A stretch of 57,518 nt of DNA from an uncultured Prevotellaceae bacterium (lineage in GTDB: Bacteria > Bacteroidota > Bacteroidia > Bacteroidales > Bacteroidaceae), in contig CACXJZ010000007.1 of the NCBI GenBank assembly GCA_902768105.1, forward strand, positions 1-57,518, read 5' to 3'. This document shows, piece by piece, positions 51,677-57,518 of this stretch. The position numbers and the translations under genes are program-made. Under the pieces are notes generated by a model. It worked only from the letters and a program-made list of their open reading frames with translations, searched no databases and was not told where the DNA came from. Within the stretch, counting starts at the first letter, position 1. Every line of letters begins with the position of its first letter.

Positions 51677-52174
51677 TCACTTCATCTCGATACTTTCCAG
51701 TATCTTCTTCACGCCCTCGTCGGCCAGGTCTGTATTCTCAATCTGGATAACCAGGATGCTCTTCTGCTTCGTTGCAGTAAAGATCTGATAACGCGAAGCA
51801 TAGTCCTGCGACAGGTTGGAGGCATAGGCCACGCTCCACTTGTTGTCGCCAAACTCCTGATGAGCCTGATACTCCCAGCCATGCTGCTTGCGACACATCT
51901 TCTGCATCAGCGTAGCAGGAGAATCGGTAGCGTTGTTATAGACATGCAAAGCGAGCTTCGCCGTGATGCCGTTCTCGGTCTTCGTCAGGTTCAGGAACTG
52001 GTAGTTACCCTCACCCGTCACGTCCTGACTCCAGCCGGTAGGCAGCACAACGCTGTACTGGGGCTGCTCAATCTTCACTCCTTCAACCTCTCCGGCCTTT
52101 TTTCCACATGCCACGAGCATGAGAACAGCCGATACTGCAACAGCAAAACTGATAATAAACTTTTTCATATTCAT
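51677..52174 (-). CDS. Small lipoprotein, function unknown
   Basis: The product (165 residues) has a lipoprotein signal ending LMLVACGKK (Cys23). The mature domain has the pattern SVVLPTGWSQDVTGEGNYQF and ILVIQIENTDLADEGVKKIL, like the PsbP/DUF1795-type folds seen in other bacterial lipoproteins; that is only a suggestion. It is the first gene of a four-gene leftward operon, with promoter at 52201-52231. A second Met two codons in could be the start. Confidence 0.78.
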   Translation of the reverse strand: MNMKKFIISFAVAVSAVLMLVACGKKAGEVEGVKIEQPQYSVVLPTGWSQDVTGEGNYQFLNLTKTENGITAKLALHVYNNATDSPATLMQKMCRKQHGWEYQAHQEFGDNKWSVAYASNLSQDYASRYQIFTATKQKSILVIQIENTDLADEGVKKILESIEMK

Positions 52175-52200
52175 GTTTTATTGATTAGTTATTTTGTCTG

Positions 52201-52231
52201 CAAAGATAAGGCAATTTATGCGGAACACAAA
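52201..52231 (-). promoter_or_regulatory. Promoter for the lipoprotein-miaA-lipid kinase operon
   Basis: Minus strand TTTG (52231-52228), 19 bases, TATCTTTG (52208-52201). Confidence 0.75.
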
Positions 52232-52252
52232 ACAAAATGCCGTTTTTTTCTG

Positions 52253-53209
52253 TCAATACTCATCAATCATGGCATGATAGACGGCATAGGTGGTCTTGCT
52301 GAGCTTCGTATCATTAGGCTTCAGGTAAATCATACCCACCGTACGGCTTTCAGGAGCATCATGCTCGAAGCACAGCTCCAAACCGTTGGAACCGCTAAAG
52401 GCTGCACAGATATAGGTAGGAGAATACTCGCCACCATCGTCGGCATTCCAAGTGCAATAACCATTGTCGAAGTAGCCCAGCACCTCCAAGGAATACACCT
52501 TGCTGCCGTCAATGAGCACCTCAACAGCCAATGCTCGTTTGTAGTCGGTTTTCTCATTCTCAGGCACATTCGTATATTCGCCCTCAAACTGTATGCAGCC
52601 GAAGGTGTAACGGTTGCCAATTTTGCAGGCAGCCACCGAGCGCGTGGCTTTCATGCCATATTTCTGCTCCATCTGCTTCACGACAGTCTGCGGCAGCGGC
52701 TTCTCACCCTGTATGCTGGTTACCTTCAACTGCTGGTGCTTGCTCAGATAGTCCTTATGGAGAATGACAAACAGCTCGCCATATTCGTACTCACGGCGCG
52801 GAGCATCCTTCTTGTTGACCAGCGCATAACGGAGTCCCGGCGAAGGGATGGAGGGACGGGAGTGTAACTCGCCCGGGTACATCTCCTCACCGTTGGGTTT
52901 CTTCAACAGTTCGTCCTTGTACTTGATGTTCACCAGTCTGCCGTTGTTCAAAAGCATCTTCGTATATCCGGCAGCATTCACGCGTGCCTCGTTCTGGAGC
53001 GCCCAGTCACGATGCATCCCGTCGAAATACTCTGCGTTGTCCTCGGTCTTCACGGGTTCCTTATGCTCCGTCCAATACACCATCTGCATCGATGTGGGAT
53101 TGAAGTAATAAAGGAACATGGGCTTAGGGCCGCCGGCTCCCAAGGCAGACTGTGCCGATGCCGTCAGCGACATCGCAACACACATCATGGTTAGCAATAA
53201 TTGTTTCAT
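52253..53209 (-). CDS. Secreted protein, function unknown
   Basis: The product has 318 residues and a signal peptide (LLLTMMCVAMSLTASAQ). The mature part has no motif I know. It is rich in Tyr and Gly, with segments YYFNPTSMQMVYWTEHKEPV and CTWNADDGGEYSPTYICAAF suggestive of a beta-rich, perhaps lipocalin-like or immunoglobulin-like fold. It is the third gene after the YARHG protein and the LD-carboxypeptidase, 25 bases from the latter, so an envelope role is likely. Confidence 0.8.
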   Translation of the reverse strand: MKQLLLTMMCVAMSLTASAQSALGAGGPKPMFLYYFNPTSMQMVYWTEHKEPVKTEDNAEYFDGMHRDWALQNEARVNAAGYTKMLLNNGRLVNIKYKDELLKKPNGEEMYPGELHSRPSIPSPGLRYALVNKKDAPRREYEYGELFVILHKDYLSKHQQLKVTSIQGEKPLPQTVVKQMEQKYGMKATRSVAACKIGNRYTFGCIQFEGEYTNVPENEKTDYKRALAVEVLIDGSKVYSLEVLGYFDNGYCTWNADDGGEYSPTYICAAFSGSNGLELCFEHDAPESRTVGMIYLKPNDTKLSKTTYAVYHAMIDEY

Positions 53210-53210
53210 C

Positions 53211-53240
53211 TTTAATGATTAATGTTTATAATGTTTAATG
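53211..53240. repeat. Heptamer tandem repeat between genes
   Basis: tttaatg, attaatg, tttataatg, tttaatg: units of 7 bases with one 9-base step. It is similar to the unit inside miaA. Confidence 0.6.
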
Positions 53241-54269
53241 TATATCATACTGCAGCGTAGCACCGTCCTGGCGCACGTCGATGGTGACAGGAGCACCCAT
53301 GATGAGCGGCAGGTTCACGTCGTCGTGACCAGCAGGGAAGCCGCAGAGCACAGGGATGTGATACGGAGCCAGCATCTCGCGAAGCATGGCTTCTACGCTC
53401 TCGTAAGTCATATCAGTTCCGCAATCGGTAAACTCACCCAGCACGACACCCTTGCAACGGTCAAGCACACCGTTCAGCTGCAAGACACGCATCTGGCGGT
53501 CAACGTTACGCATAGGTTCCTCCACCTCCTCCACAAAGAGAATGATGTCGCGCCCCAGCGTAGCATCGGCCTGCGTACCCACGTTGGGCGCAATGGTGCA
53601 GAGGTTTCCACCCACCAGCACGCCACTGGCACGTCCCTCGATGTTCTGCGGATGGGCAGGCACTTCGTAACGCACCATCCGACCCAGAAGCAGGTCACGC
53701 ATCAGTGTGCTCGTCTCGTCTGTGCCACCCTTGGCCAGAAACGAGGCCATCGTGCCGTGAATGCTCATCACGCCGGCACGGTTCCACAGCCCGTGCAGCG
53801 TCGAGATGTCGCTAAAGCCCACCATCCACTTGGGGTGCGCCTTGATTTCTGCAAGCGAGAGGAGGTTGATGAGATGAATGGTGCCGTAGCCGCCACGATT
53901 GCAGACAATGGCCTTGATGTCGGGGTCGTTGAGTGCCCAGCGTATGTCGCTCAGGCGTTCCTCCACCGTGCCGGCATACTGTCCGTAGAGCTGCTTGCCC
54001 ACATTCGGTCCTACGACGGCCTCCAGTCCCCAGCCGCGCAGCACGTCGCACGTCTTCTCCACGTTCTCCATCGGCGTGAAGTACGCAGGCGAGATGAGTG
54101 CCACCTTGTCACCAGCCTTCAGCGTAGCTGGCTTTGTGCAGTCAAGCACCACCGGCAGTCCTGGCCTCACCGTTGCCACCGAGTCACCGCCTCCGTCGTA
54201 CGAAGCCATCGCCTTTCCGCTGCATACCAGAAGAACAGCAGCAAGCATCCACCGCATATTTCCCTTCAT
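53235..54269 (-). CDS. LD-carboxypeptidase-like protein (peptidase family S66), exported
   Basis: The product has 344 residues from the ATG at 54269; a GTG nine bases earlier at 54278 is possible. S66 features: KAGDKVALISPAYFTPMENV, IVCNRGGYGTIHLINLL, WMVGFSDISTLHGLWNRAG (nucleophile Ser) and VLCGFPAGHDDVNLPLIMG (catalytic His); a Glu for the triad is available in ILFVEEVEEP. E. coli LdcA is cytoplasmic, but this one has a clear N-terminal signal (MLAAVLLVCSGKAMAS), so it probably trims tetrapeptides in the periplasm. It lies 9 bases after the YARHG gene. Confidence 0.9.
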   Translation of the reverse strand: MKGNMRWMLAAVLLVCSGKAMASYDGGGDSVATVRPGLPVVLDCTKPATLKAGDKVALISPAYFTPMENVEKTCDVLRGWGLEAVVGPNVGKQLYGQYAGTVEERLSDIRWALNDPDIKAIVCNRGGYGTIHLINLLSLAEIKAHPKWMVGFSDISTLHGLWNRAGVMSIHGTMASFLAKGGTDETSTLMRDLLLGRMVRYEVPAHPQNIEGRASGVLVGGNLCTIAPNVGTQADATLGRDIILFVEEVEEPMRNVDRQMRVLQLNGVLDRCKGVVLGEFTDCGTDMTYESVEAMLREMLAPYHIPVLCGFPAGHDDVNLPLIMGAPVTIDVRQDGATLQYDIH

Positions 54270-54278
54270 CAGACTCAC

Positions 54279-54659
54279 TTATTCGTATTTCTTCAGGAAG
54301 GCGATATTCGCATTCTCAAATTTGTTGAAATGGTTGGCAGGAACCTCGTCATAACGGGGTTTGTACCATGACTGCGAACTGAAGTAAGCTCTCAGCCTCT
54401 TGTCCTTGAACTTACGGCCGTGACGGGCATAGATGGAGTTTTTCAGCACACGAATCTGACCTTTGTCGTAACCGGCAATGTCCTTTTGTGTAGCATAGCG
54501 CGTAGAAAGCCAGTCGTACTGGGTTCCCCATGCCACGCCCTGCTGCTGCTGTTGTTGATTAACCTGATCCCTACGTGGAATCGACGGCACTTGTGCCGAT
54601 GCAGTGTCAGCAAACATAAAGCTGAACAATACTGCCAATACAAAACACACTTTCTTCAT
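54279..54659 (-). CDS. YARHG-domain exported protein
   Basis: The product has 126 residues from the ATG at 54659, where a signal peptide begins (VCFVLAVLFSFMFADTASAQ); a longer frame to 54740 overlaps the neighbouring gene and is rejected. A Gln run (NQQQQQQGVAWG) follows the signal. The last 75 residues hold the YARHG domain: LKNSIYARHGRKFKDKRLRA followed by YFSSQSWYKP. This small domain is found outside the cytoplasm near cell-wall functions. It is the first gene of the three-gene operon with LD-carboxypeptidase. Confidence 0.88.
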   Translation of the reverse strand: MKKVCFVLAVLFSFMFADTASAQVPSIPRRDQVNQQQQQQGVAWGTQYDWLSTRYATQKDIAGYDKGQIRVLKNSIYARHGRKFKDKRLRAYFSSQSWYKPRYDEVPANHFNKFENANIAFLKKYE

Positions 54660-54680
54660 AAGCTTTATTGTTTTATGCCA

Positions 54681-54688
54681 CAAAGGTA
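54681..54688 (-). promoter_or_regulatory. Promoter -7 box for the YARHG operon
   Basis: TACCTTTG on the minus strand, 22 bases before the start codon. Confidence 0.6.
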
Positions 54689-54729
54689 GTAATTTTTTCT
54701 GAACCAGCAAGGATTTAAGGAAGAATCTT

Positions 54730-55068
54730 TCATTCCACACAAAACGGTTTCACGAAGATGCCATCAGGTCCAATCACCCCACACATATAGTCGTCAGGCT
54801 CCACACCAAACCCATCTCCATCACCATTATTCTGCTGCACACACATCTCCATGCGGACATTCCCGACCTCATCCAGCCGCCCTTCAATCGCAAGAAACTT
54901 TCGCCTTTTCGCCTCGTATATCAAGTCGTAGTTACGCAGTCCTTCGAACAGCTCTGGCGTAACCTTCAGTTCCATCCACACAGGCTCCCCACGAGCCTTC
55001 TTCACGCGCTCATAAAGAGCTTCCCAGGTCCCGTGTCTTGGGATTGCTTTGATTAGCTTTTCCTCCAT
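54730..55068 (-). CDS. Small protein, unknown
   Basis: The product has 112 residues, MEEKLIKAIPRHGTWEALYE at the N-terminus, no signal peptide, with an acidic Gly/Asp loop (QQNNGDGDGFGVEPDD) and the end GVIGPDGIFVKPFCVE. I recognise no family. A near ribosome-binding sequence (gagctgaagatt on the minus strand) is weak. It lies beside the histidine-kinase remnant and could itself be a leftover or an orphan gene. Confidence 0.65.
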   Translation of the reverse strand: MEEKLIKAIPRHGTWEALYERVKKARGEPVWMELKVTPELFEGLRNYDLIYEAKRRKFLAIEGRLDEVGNVRMEMCVQQNNGDGDGFGVEPDDYMCGVIGPDGIFVKPFCVE

Positions 55069-55098
55069 AATCTTCAGCTCCTGTTATCATTAAAATGA

Positions 55099-55260
55099 CA
55101 CGTCTTCGAAGAGTTTGTACAGTTAGACAAATACTACGACGGCACAGGCATCGGTCTTACCGTAGCCCGTTCGCTCGCCCGCCGTCTGGGCGGCGACATC
55201 GTGCTCGACACCTCCTACTCCCCCGGCGCCCGCTTCACGCTGACGCTACCGCTGCTTTAG
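55099..55260 (+). pseudogene. Remnant of a histidine kinase (ATPase domain end)
   Basis: Reading from 55099, the frame translates as HVFEEFVQLDKYYDG, then GTGIGLTVARSLARRLGG, then DIVLDTSYSPGARFTLTLPL and L before a TAG at 55258-55260. This is the F- and G2-box part of a sensor kinase. A TGA at 55096-55098 lies directly before it, and no kinase start, H box or N box is seen upstream; the opposite strand there is the small protein 54730-55068. It is a truncated 3' fragment of 53 codons, so a gene was lost here by deletion or rearrangement. Confidence 0.82.
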
Positions 55261-55383
55261 TGTTCTGCCACAACCTTCACTCGCAATACTTCCCAAAAGC
55301 ATTGCAAAGTTACAACATTCTCATTGCGGTTCACGAATACTTTGCAATAATTTTTTGTCATTCTGCCATTTTTTCAAAAATGC

Positions 55384-55532
55384 GGTCATTTGGTCATTTG
55401 GTCATTTGTCAAAATCGAAAACGGGAAGTCAAAATCAGCCACTATTATAATAAATATATATATTTATTTAATAGTGAGCAAAAATCGTGTTTCCGAAATC
55501 GAAAATGACCAAATGACCTTGACCAAATGACC
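55384..55532. repeat. Inverted pair of 8-bp repeat arrays around an AT-rich palindrome
   Basis: ggtcattt repeats at 55384, 55392 and 55400; its complement aaatgacc at 55503, 55511 and 55525. At the centre (55441-55475) is a near-perfect palindrome of A and T only, apart from its act/agt ends. This layout matches the inverted 12-bp arrays at 301-490. Around it, 55261-55890 shows no gene apart from the features listed. Confidence 0.82.
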
Positions 55533-55657
55533 AGACCGAAAGCCAATTAAAATAATTCGCAGAAAATTAAAAATAATTAGAGAATCATTCGTAAACCGCA
55601 ATGAGAATATTGTACCTTTGCAACGCTTAGAGAGAGATACAATGGGTACGAGCGATG

Positions 55658-55745
55658 ATACCTGCCGGCCTACAGGCGTCAGGGTGCCGGCTATCCCCTT
55701 TCAGGGTGCCGGCTTACAGGCACAAACCTGCCACCTTTCAACGCC
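55658..55745. repeat. 22-bp-period repeat array (copy 3)
   Basis: Four units of 22 bases start at 55658, 55680, 55702 and 55724. The middle two share cagggtgccggc at 55680 and 55702, and the outer two share acctgcc. It is in the opposite orientation to the array at 7-204, with 31 of 35 bases identical. Confidence 0.8.
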
Positions 55746-55836
55746 CAACCGCCGCGTTTAGCGACGTTAAACGTCAGAGATAAAAAAAACATTTCTCGTT
55801 TTTCTCCCCGCAAAAATACAAAAGAAACTGAAATAA

Positions 55837-55868
55837 TTTGGTATTTAGGGAAAAAAGCAATATCTTTG
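55837..55868 (+). promoter_or_regulatory. Promoter for the GH5 gene
   Basis: TTTG at 55837-55840, 20 bases, TATCTTTG at 55861-55868. Confidence 0.78.
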
Positions 55869-55890
55869 CACGGATTAAAAATATAACGGT

Positions 55891-57518
55891 ATGAAGAAAC
55901 TATTAACTACAATTGTAACGATGCTGCTACTGGCGACAGTGCAAGCAGGAGCGCAGAACTTTGAGAGCGCCACCAACGCCGTAAAGAACATGGGGTTAGG
56001 CTGGAACTTAGGTAACACACTCGAAGCAAACAACCAGACGGTCACAGACGTCACCAGCGACAGCTACTGGGGACAGCAGGACCTGACCTCGGAGACTTGC
56101 TGGGGACAGTACATCACAAAACCTGAGCTGCTGAAGATGATGAAGGATGCAGGCTTTGGCGCCATCAGAGTGCCCGTTACCTGGTATAACCACATGGACA
56201 AGGACGGCAACGTGGACGCAGCATGGATGGCTCGCGTCAAAGAGGTCGTAAATTACGTCATCAGCCAGGGCATGTACTGCATCCTGAACGTGCACCACGA
56301 CACGGGTGCCGACAGCGATAGTTTTAAGTCATGGATCAAGGCCGATGCGGATATTTATACTGCCAATAAGGCCCGCTACGAGAAACTATGGCGGCAGATT
56401 GCCGAGGAGTTCAAGGACTATGGTCAGACGCTGCTCTTCGAGGGCTACAACGAGATGCTGGACATTAACAGCAACTGGAACTTCGCCAAAACAGCCACAG
56501 CCTATGACGCCATCAACAACTACGCCAAGAGTTTTGTAACAACGGTAAGAGCCACTGGCGGCAACAATACCCAGCGTAACCTGATTGTCACTACCTACTG
56601 CGCTGCTAATGGTTATGGCAATTGGGATTCACACCTGAAGGATCCTTTGACCAAGCTGAACAATCCTGAGAGCACAGGCAGCCACATCATCTTCGAGATT
56701 CATGCCTATCCCAATATTGTGGATGGTACTATCGACCAGATTAAGGCTGACGTTGACGGCATGATTGCCCTGTGGAAGAGCGAGCTGGTGAGCAAGGGCG
56801 GCCCTGTCATCGTCGGCGAGTGGGGCACGTCGAACGTCGATAAGACGGGTGAGACAGACTATGACGTGCGCAGGGAAAAGCTGTTTGAGTTTGCGACATA
56901 TTTCGTACAGAAGTGCAAGGAGAACAACATCGGCACATTCTACTGGATGGGACTTACTGACGGCGCATCGCGCATATTTCCAGTCTTCCACCAGGCTGAC
57001 CTTGCGCGGACACTGCTCAAGGCCTATCACGGCGACAGTTACACTCCCACCCTGCCTGAGCGCAGCGACTATCCCAACACCTGCATCTCGGCTACAGTAA
57101 CCTACAATCAGCAATGGGGAGAGTTCTACCTGTTCAAAGGCTCCACAACCGCTTCCGAATATACGGGCATTGAGCTGGAGCTGGAAGAAGCGCCTGCTAC
57201 AGGGTTATTGAGCTACAAGGTGTATTGCTCATCAGGAAACAAGTCAAAAGACATTACTGAGGCATCAAGCAAATACAACTTCTCAACCACGTGGGGAACC
57301 ATTACGGGCATCACCCTGCAATGCAAGCAGACAAGCGGTACCGTAAGGGTGAAAACCATCAAACTGAAAAAGAAGGACGGTACCAAGGTGCCGTGTGACC
57401 CCAGCGTTATGTGGGGCTGCACCATGACGGACGTCACGCTGACGGATCCCACAGGAATCAGCGACCTCACCACTACTCCCTCTTCAATGGGCGATGGGAG
57501 CATCTATGACTTGAGCGG
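55891..57518 (+). CDS. GH5 endoglucanase-like secreted enzyme, 3' end cut by the window
   Basis: The product has at least 542 residues, with a signal peptide (LLTTIVTMLLLATVQAGAQ). The GH5 barrel has NMGLGWNLGNTLEA near residue 35, FGAIRVPVTWYNH near 90, LFEGYNEM (acid/base Glu, near 187), IIFEIHAYPNIVDG and VIVGEWGTSNVD (nucleophile Glu, near 309), most like subfamilies 2/4 that cut beta-glucans. From about 390 a beta-sandwich, CBM-like part follows (GEFYLFKGSTTASEYTGIEL). The last residues in view, GSIYDLSG, look like the start of the C-terminal tail common to exported Prevotella enzymes, possibly a type 9 secretion signal. The frame is open to the end of the window. Confidence 0.9.
   Translation, partial: MKKLLTTIVTMLLLATVQAGAQNFESATNAVKNMGLGWNLGNTLEANNQTVTDVTSDSYWGQQDLTSETCWGQYITKPELLKMMKDAGFGAIRVPVTWYNHMDKDGNVDAAWMARVKEVVNYVISQGMYCILNVHHDTGADSDSFKSWIKADADIYTANKARYEKLWRQIAEEFKDYGQTLLFEGYNEMLDINSNWNFAKTATAYDAINNYAKSFVTTVRATGGNNTQRNLIVTTYCAANGYGNWDSHLKDPLTKLNNPESTGSHIIFEIHAYPNIVDGTIDQIKADVDGMIALWKSELVSKGGPVIVGEWGTSNVDKTGETDYDVRREKLFEFATYFVQKCKENNIGTFYWMGLTDGASRIFPVFHQADLARTLLKAYHGDSYTPTLPERSDYPNTCISATVTYNQQWGEFYLFKGSTTASEYTGIELELEEAPATGLLSYKVYCSSGNKSKDITEASSKYNFSTTWGTITGITLQCKQTSGTVRVKTIKLKKKDGTKVPCDPSVMWGCTMTDVTLTDPTGISDLTTTPSSMGDGSIYDLS

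Noticed and set aside
53238-54371. 377-codon frame antisense to the LD-carboxypeptidase
   Set aside because: His/Arg/Gln-rich shadow, while the minus strand has clear S66 motifs and a signal peptide.
55095-55508. 137-codon frame starting in the kinase remnant
   Set aside because: It reads an Arg-rich shadow of the kinase fragment and then runs through the repeat region.

Overview
The window is a piece of a Bacteroidota chromosome, most likely Prevotellaceae (Prevotella in the broad sense, from gut or rumen). The evidence is the repeated promoter form TTTG-N19-21-TAnnTTTG, a Wzi-type capsule protein, a hybrid two-component regulator with an AraC-type output, an Mfa2/FimB-like lipoprotein, a cysteine-free L31, HU-like proteins with a winged-helix tail, GH115/GH57/GH5 enzymes and a split menaquinone pathway. 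All calls come from reading the sequence; no database search was run.

Layout. 1-670: repeat-rich DNA without a convincing gene. 671-4341: surface polysaccharide genes (two overlapping initiating sugar-phosphate transferases, a lipoprotein, Wzi). 4495-5550: a Gly/His-rich secreted protein. 5634-8472: menB-menC-menE, convergent with aroB. 9584-15597: an outer-membrane beta-barrel protein, L31 type B, a NucA-type nuclease, and a gpx-trxB pair. 15928-20518: a sensor-less hybrid two-component regulator, a Na+/solute symporter and trpB2. 20596-25750: an accessory stretch with an Mfa2-like chimera, an HU-wHTH protein followed by a 22-bp-period repeat array, a membrane Ser/Thr kinase with an FGE/SUMF1-type domain and a lipoprotein. 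25930-33579: a nucleoside kinase, then a leftward cluster ROK-ROK-menI-menF-menD-BASS transporter. 33735-38676: lysS-gpsA-pgi-HAD. 38665-43721: a GH115 alpha-glucuronidase with a lipoprotein, an SGNH hydrolase and a convergent acyltransferase. 43872-48560: a glycogen operon (debranching enzyme, glycosyltransferase, GH57). 48700-55068: two leftward operons, one with miaA and a lipid kinase, one with an LD-carboxypeptidase and a YARHG protein, then an orphan gene. 55099-55260: a histidine-kinase remnant. 55261-55890: repeat-rich DNA. 55891-end: a GH5 endoglucanase cut by the window edge.

How the genes work together. MenF, MenD, MenC, MenE, MenB and a MenI-like thioesterase cover isochorismate to 1,4-dihydroxy-2-naphthoate; only MenH and the later MenA/UbiE steps are not seen. 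gpx and trxB overlap by one base and form a peroxide-detoxifying pair. The glycogen operon holds synthesis and breakdown functions. GH115 and GH5 fit plant cell-wall use, and SGNH plus acyltransferase fit O-acylation of a surface glycan.

Most unusual. (1) A family of arrays with a 22-bp period around a GGCACC core occurs at three places (7-204, 22829-22982, 55658-55745). At both window ends the array is paired with an inverted array of 8- or 12-bp repeats, and the two end copies are in opposite orientation with 31 of 35 identical bases across 55 kb. The layout resembles iterons and lies next to an HU-like gene in the middle copy. (2) Degenerate heptanucleotide tandem repeats recur between genes and also in frame inside aroB, menF, GH115 and miaA. 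(3) Short GC-rich palindromes sit in frame inside menC, menE, menF and probably menD. (4) One of two tandem ROK proteins has lost its catalytic aspartate.
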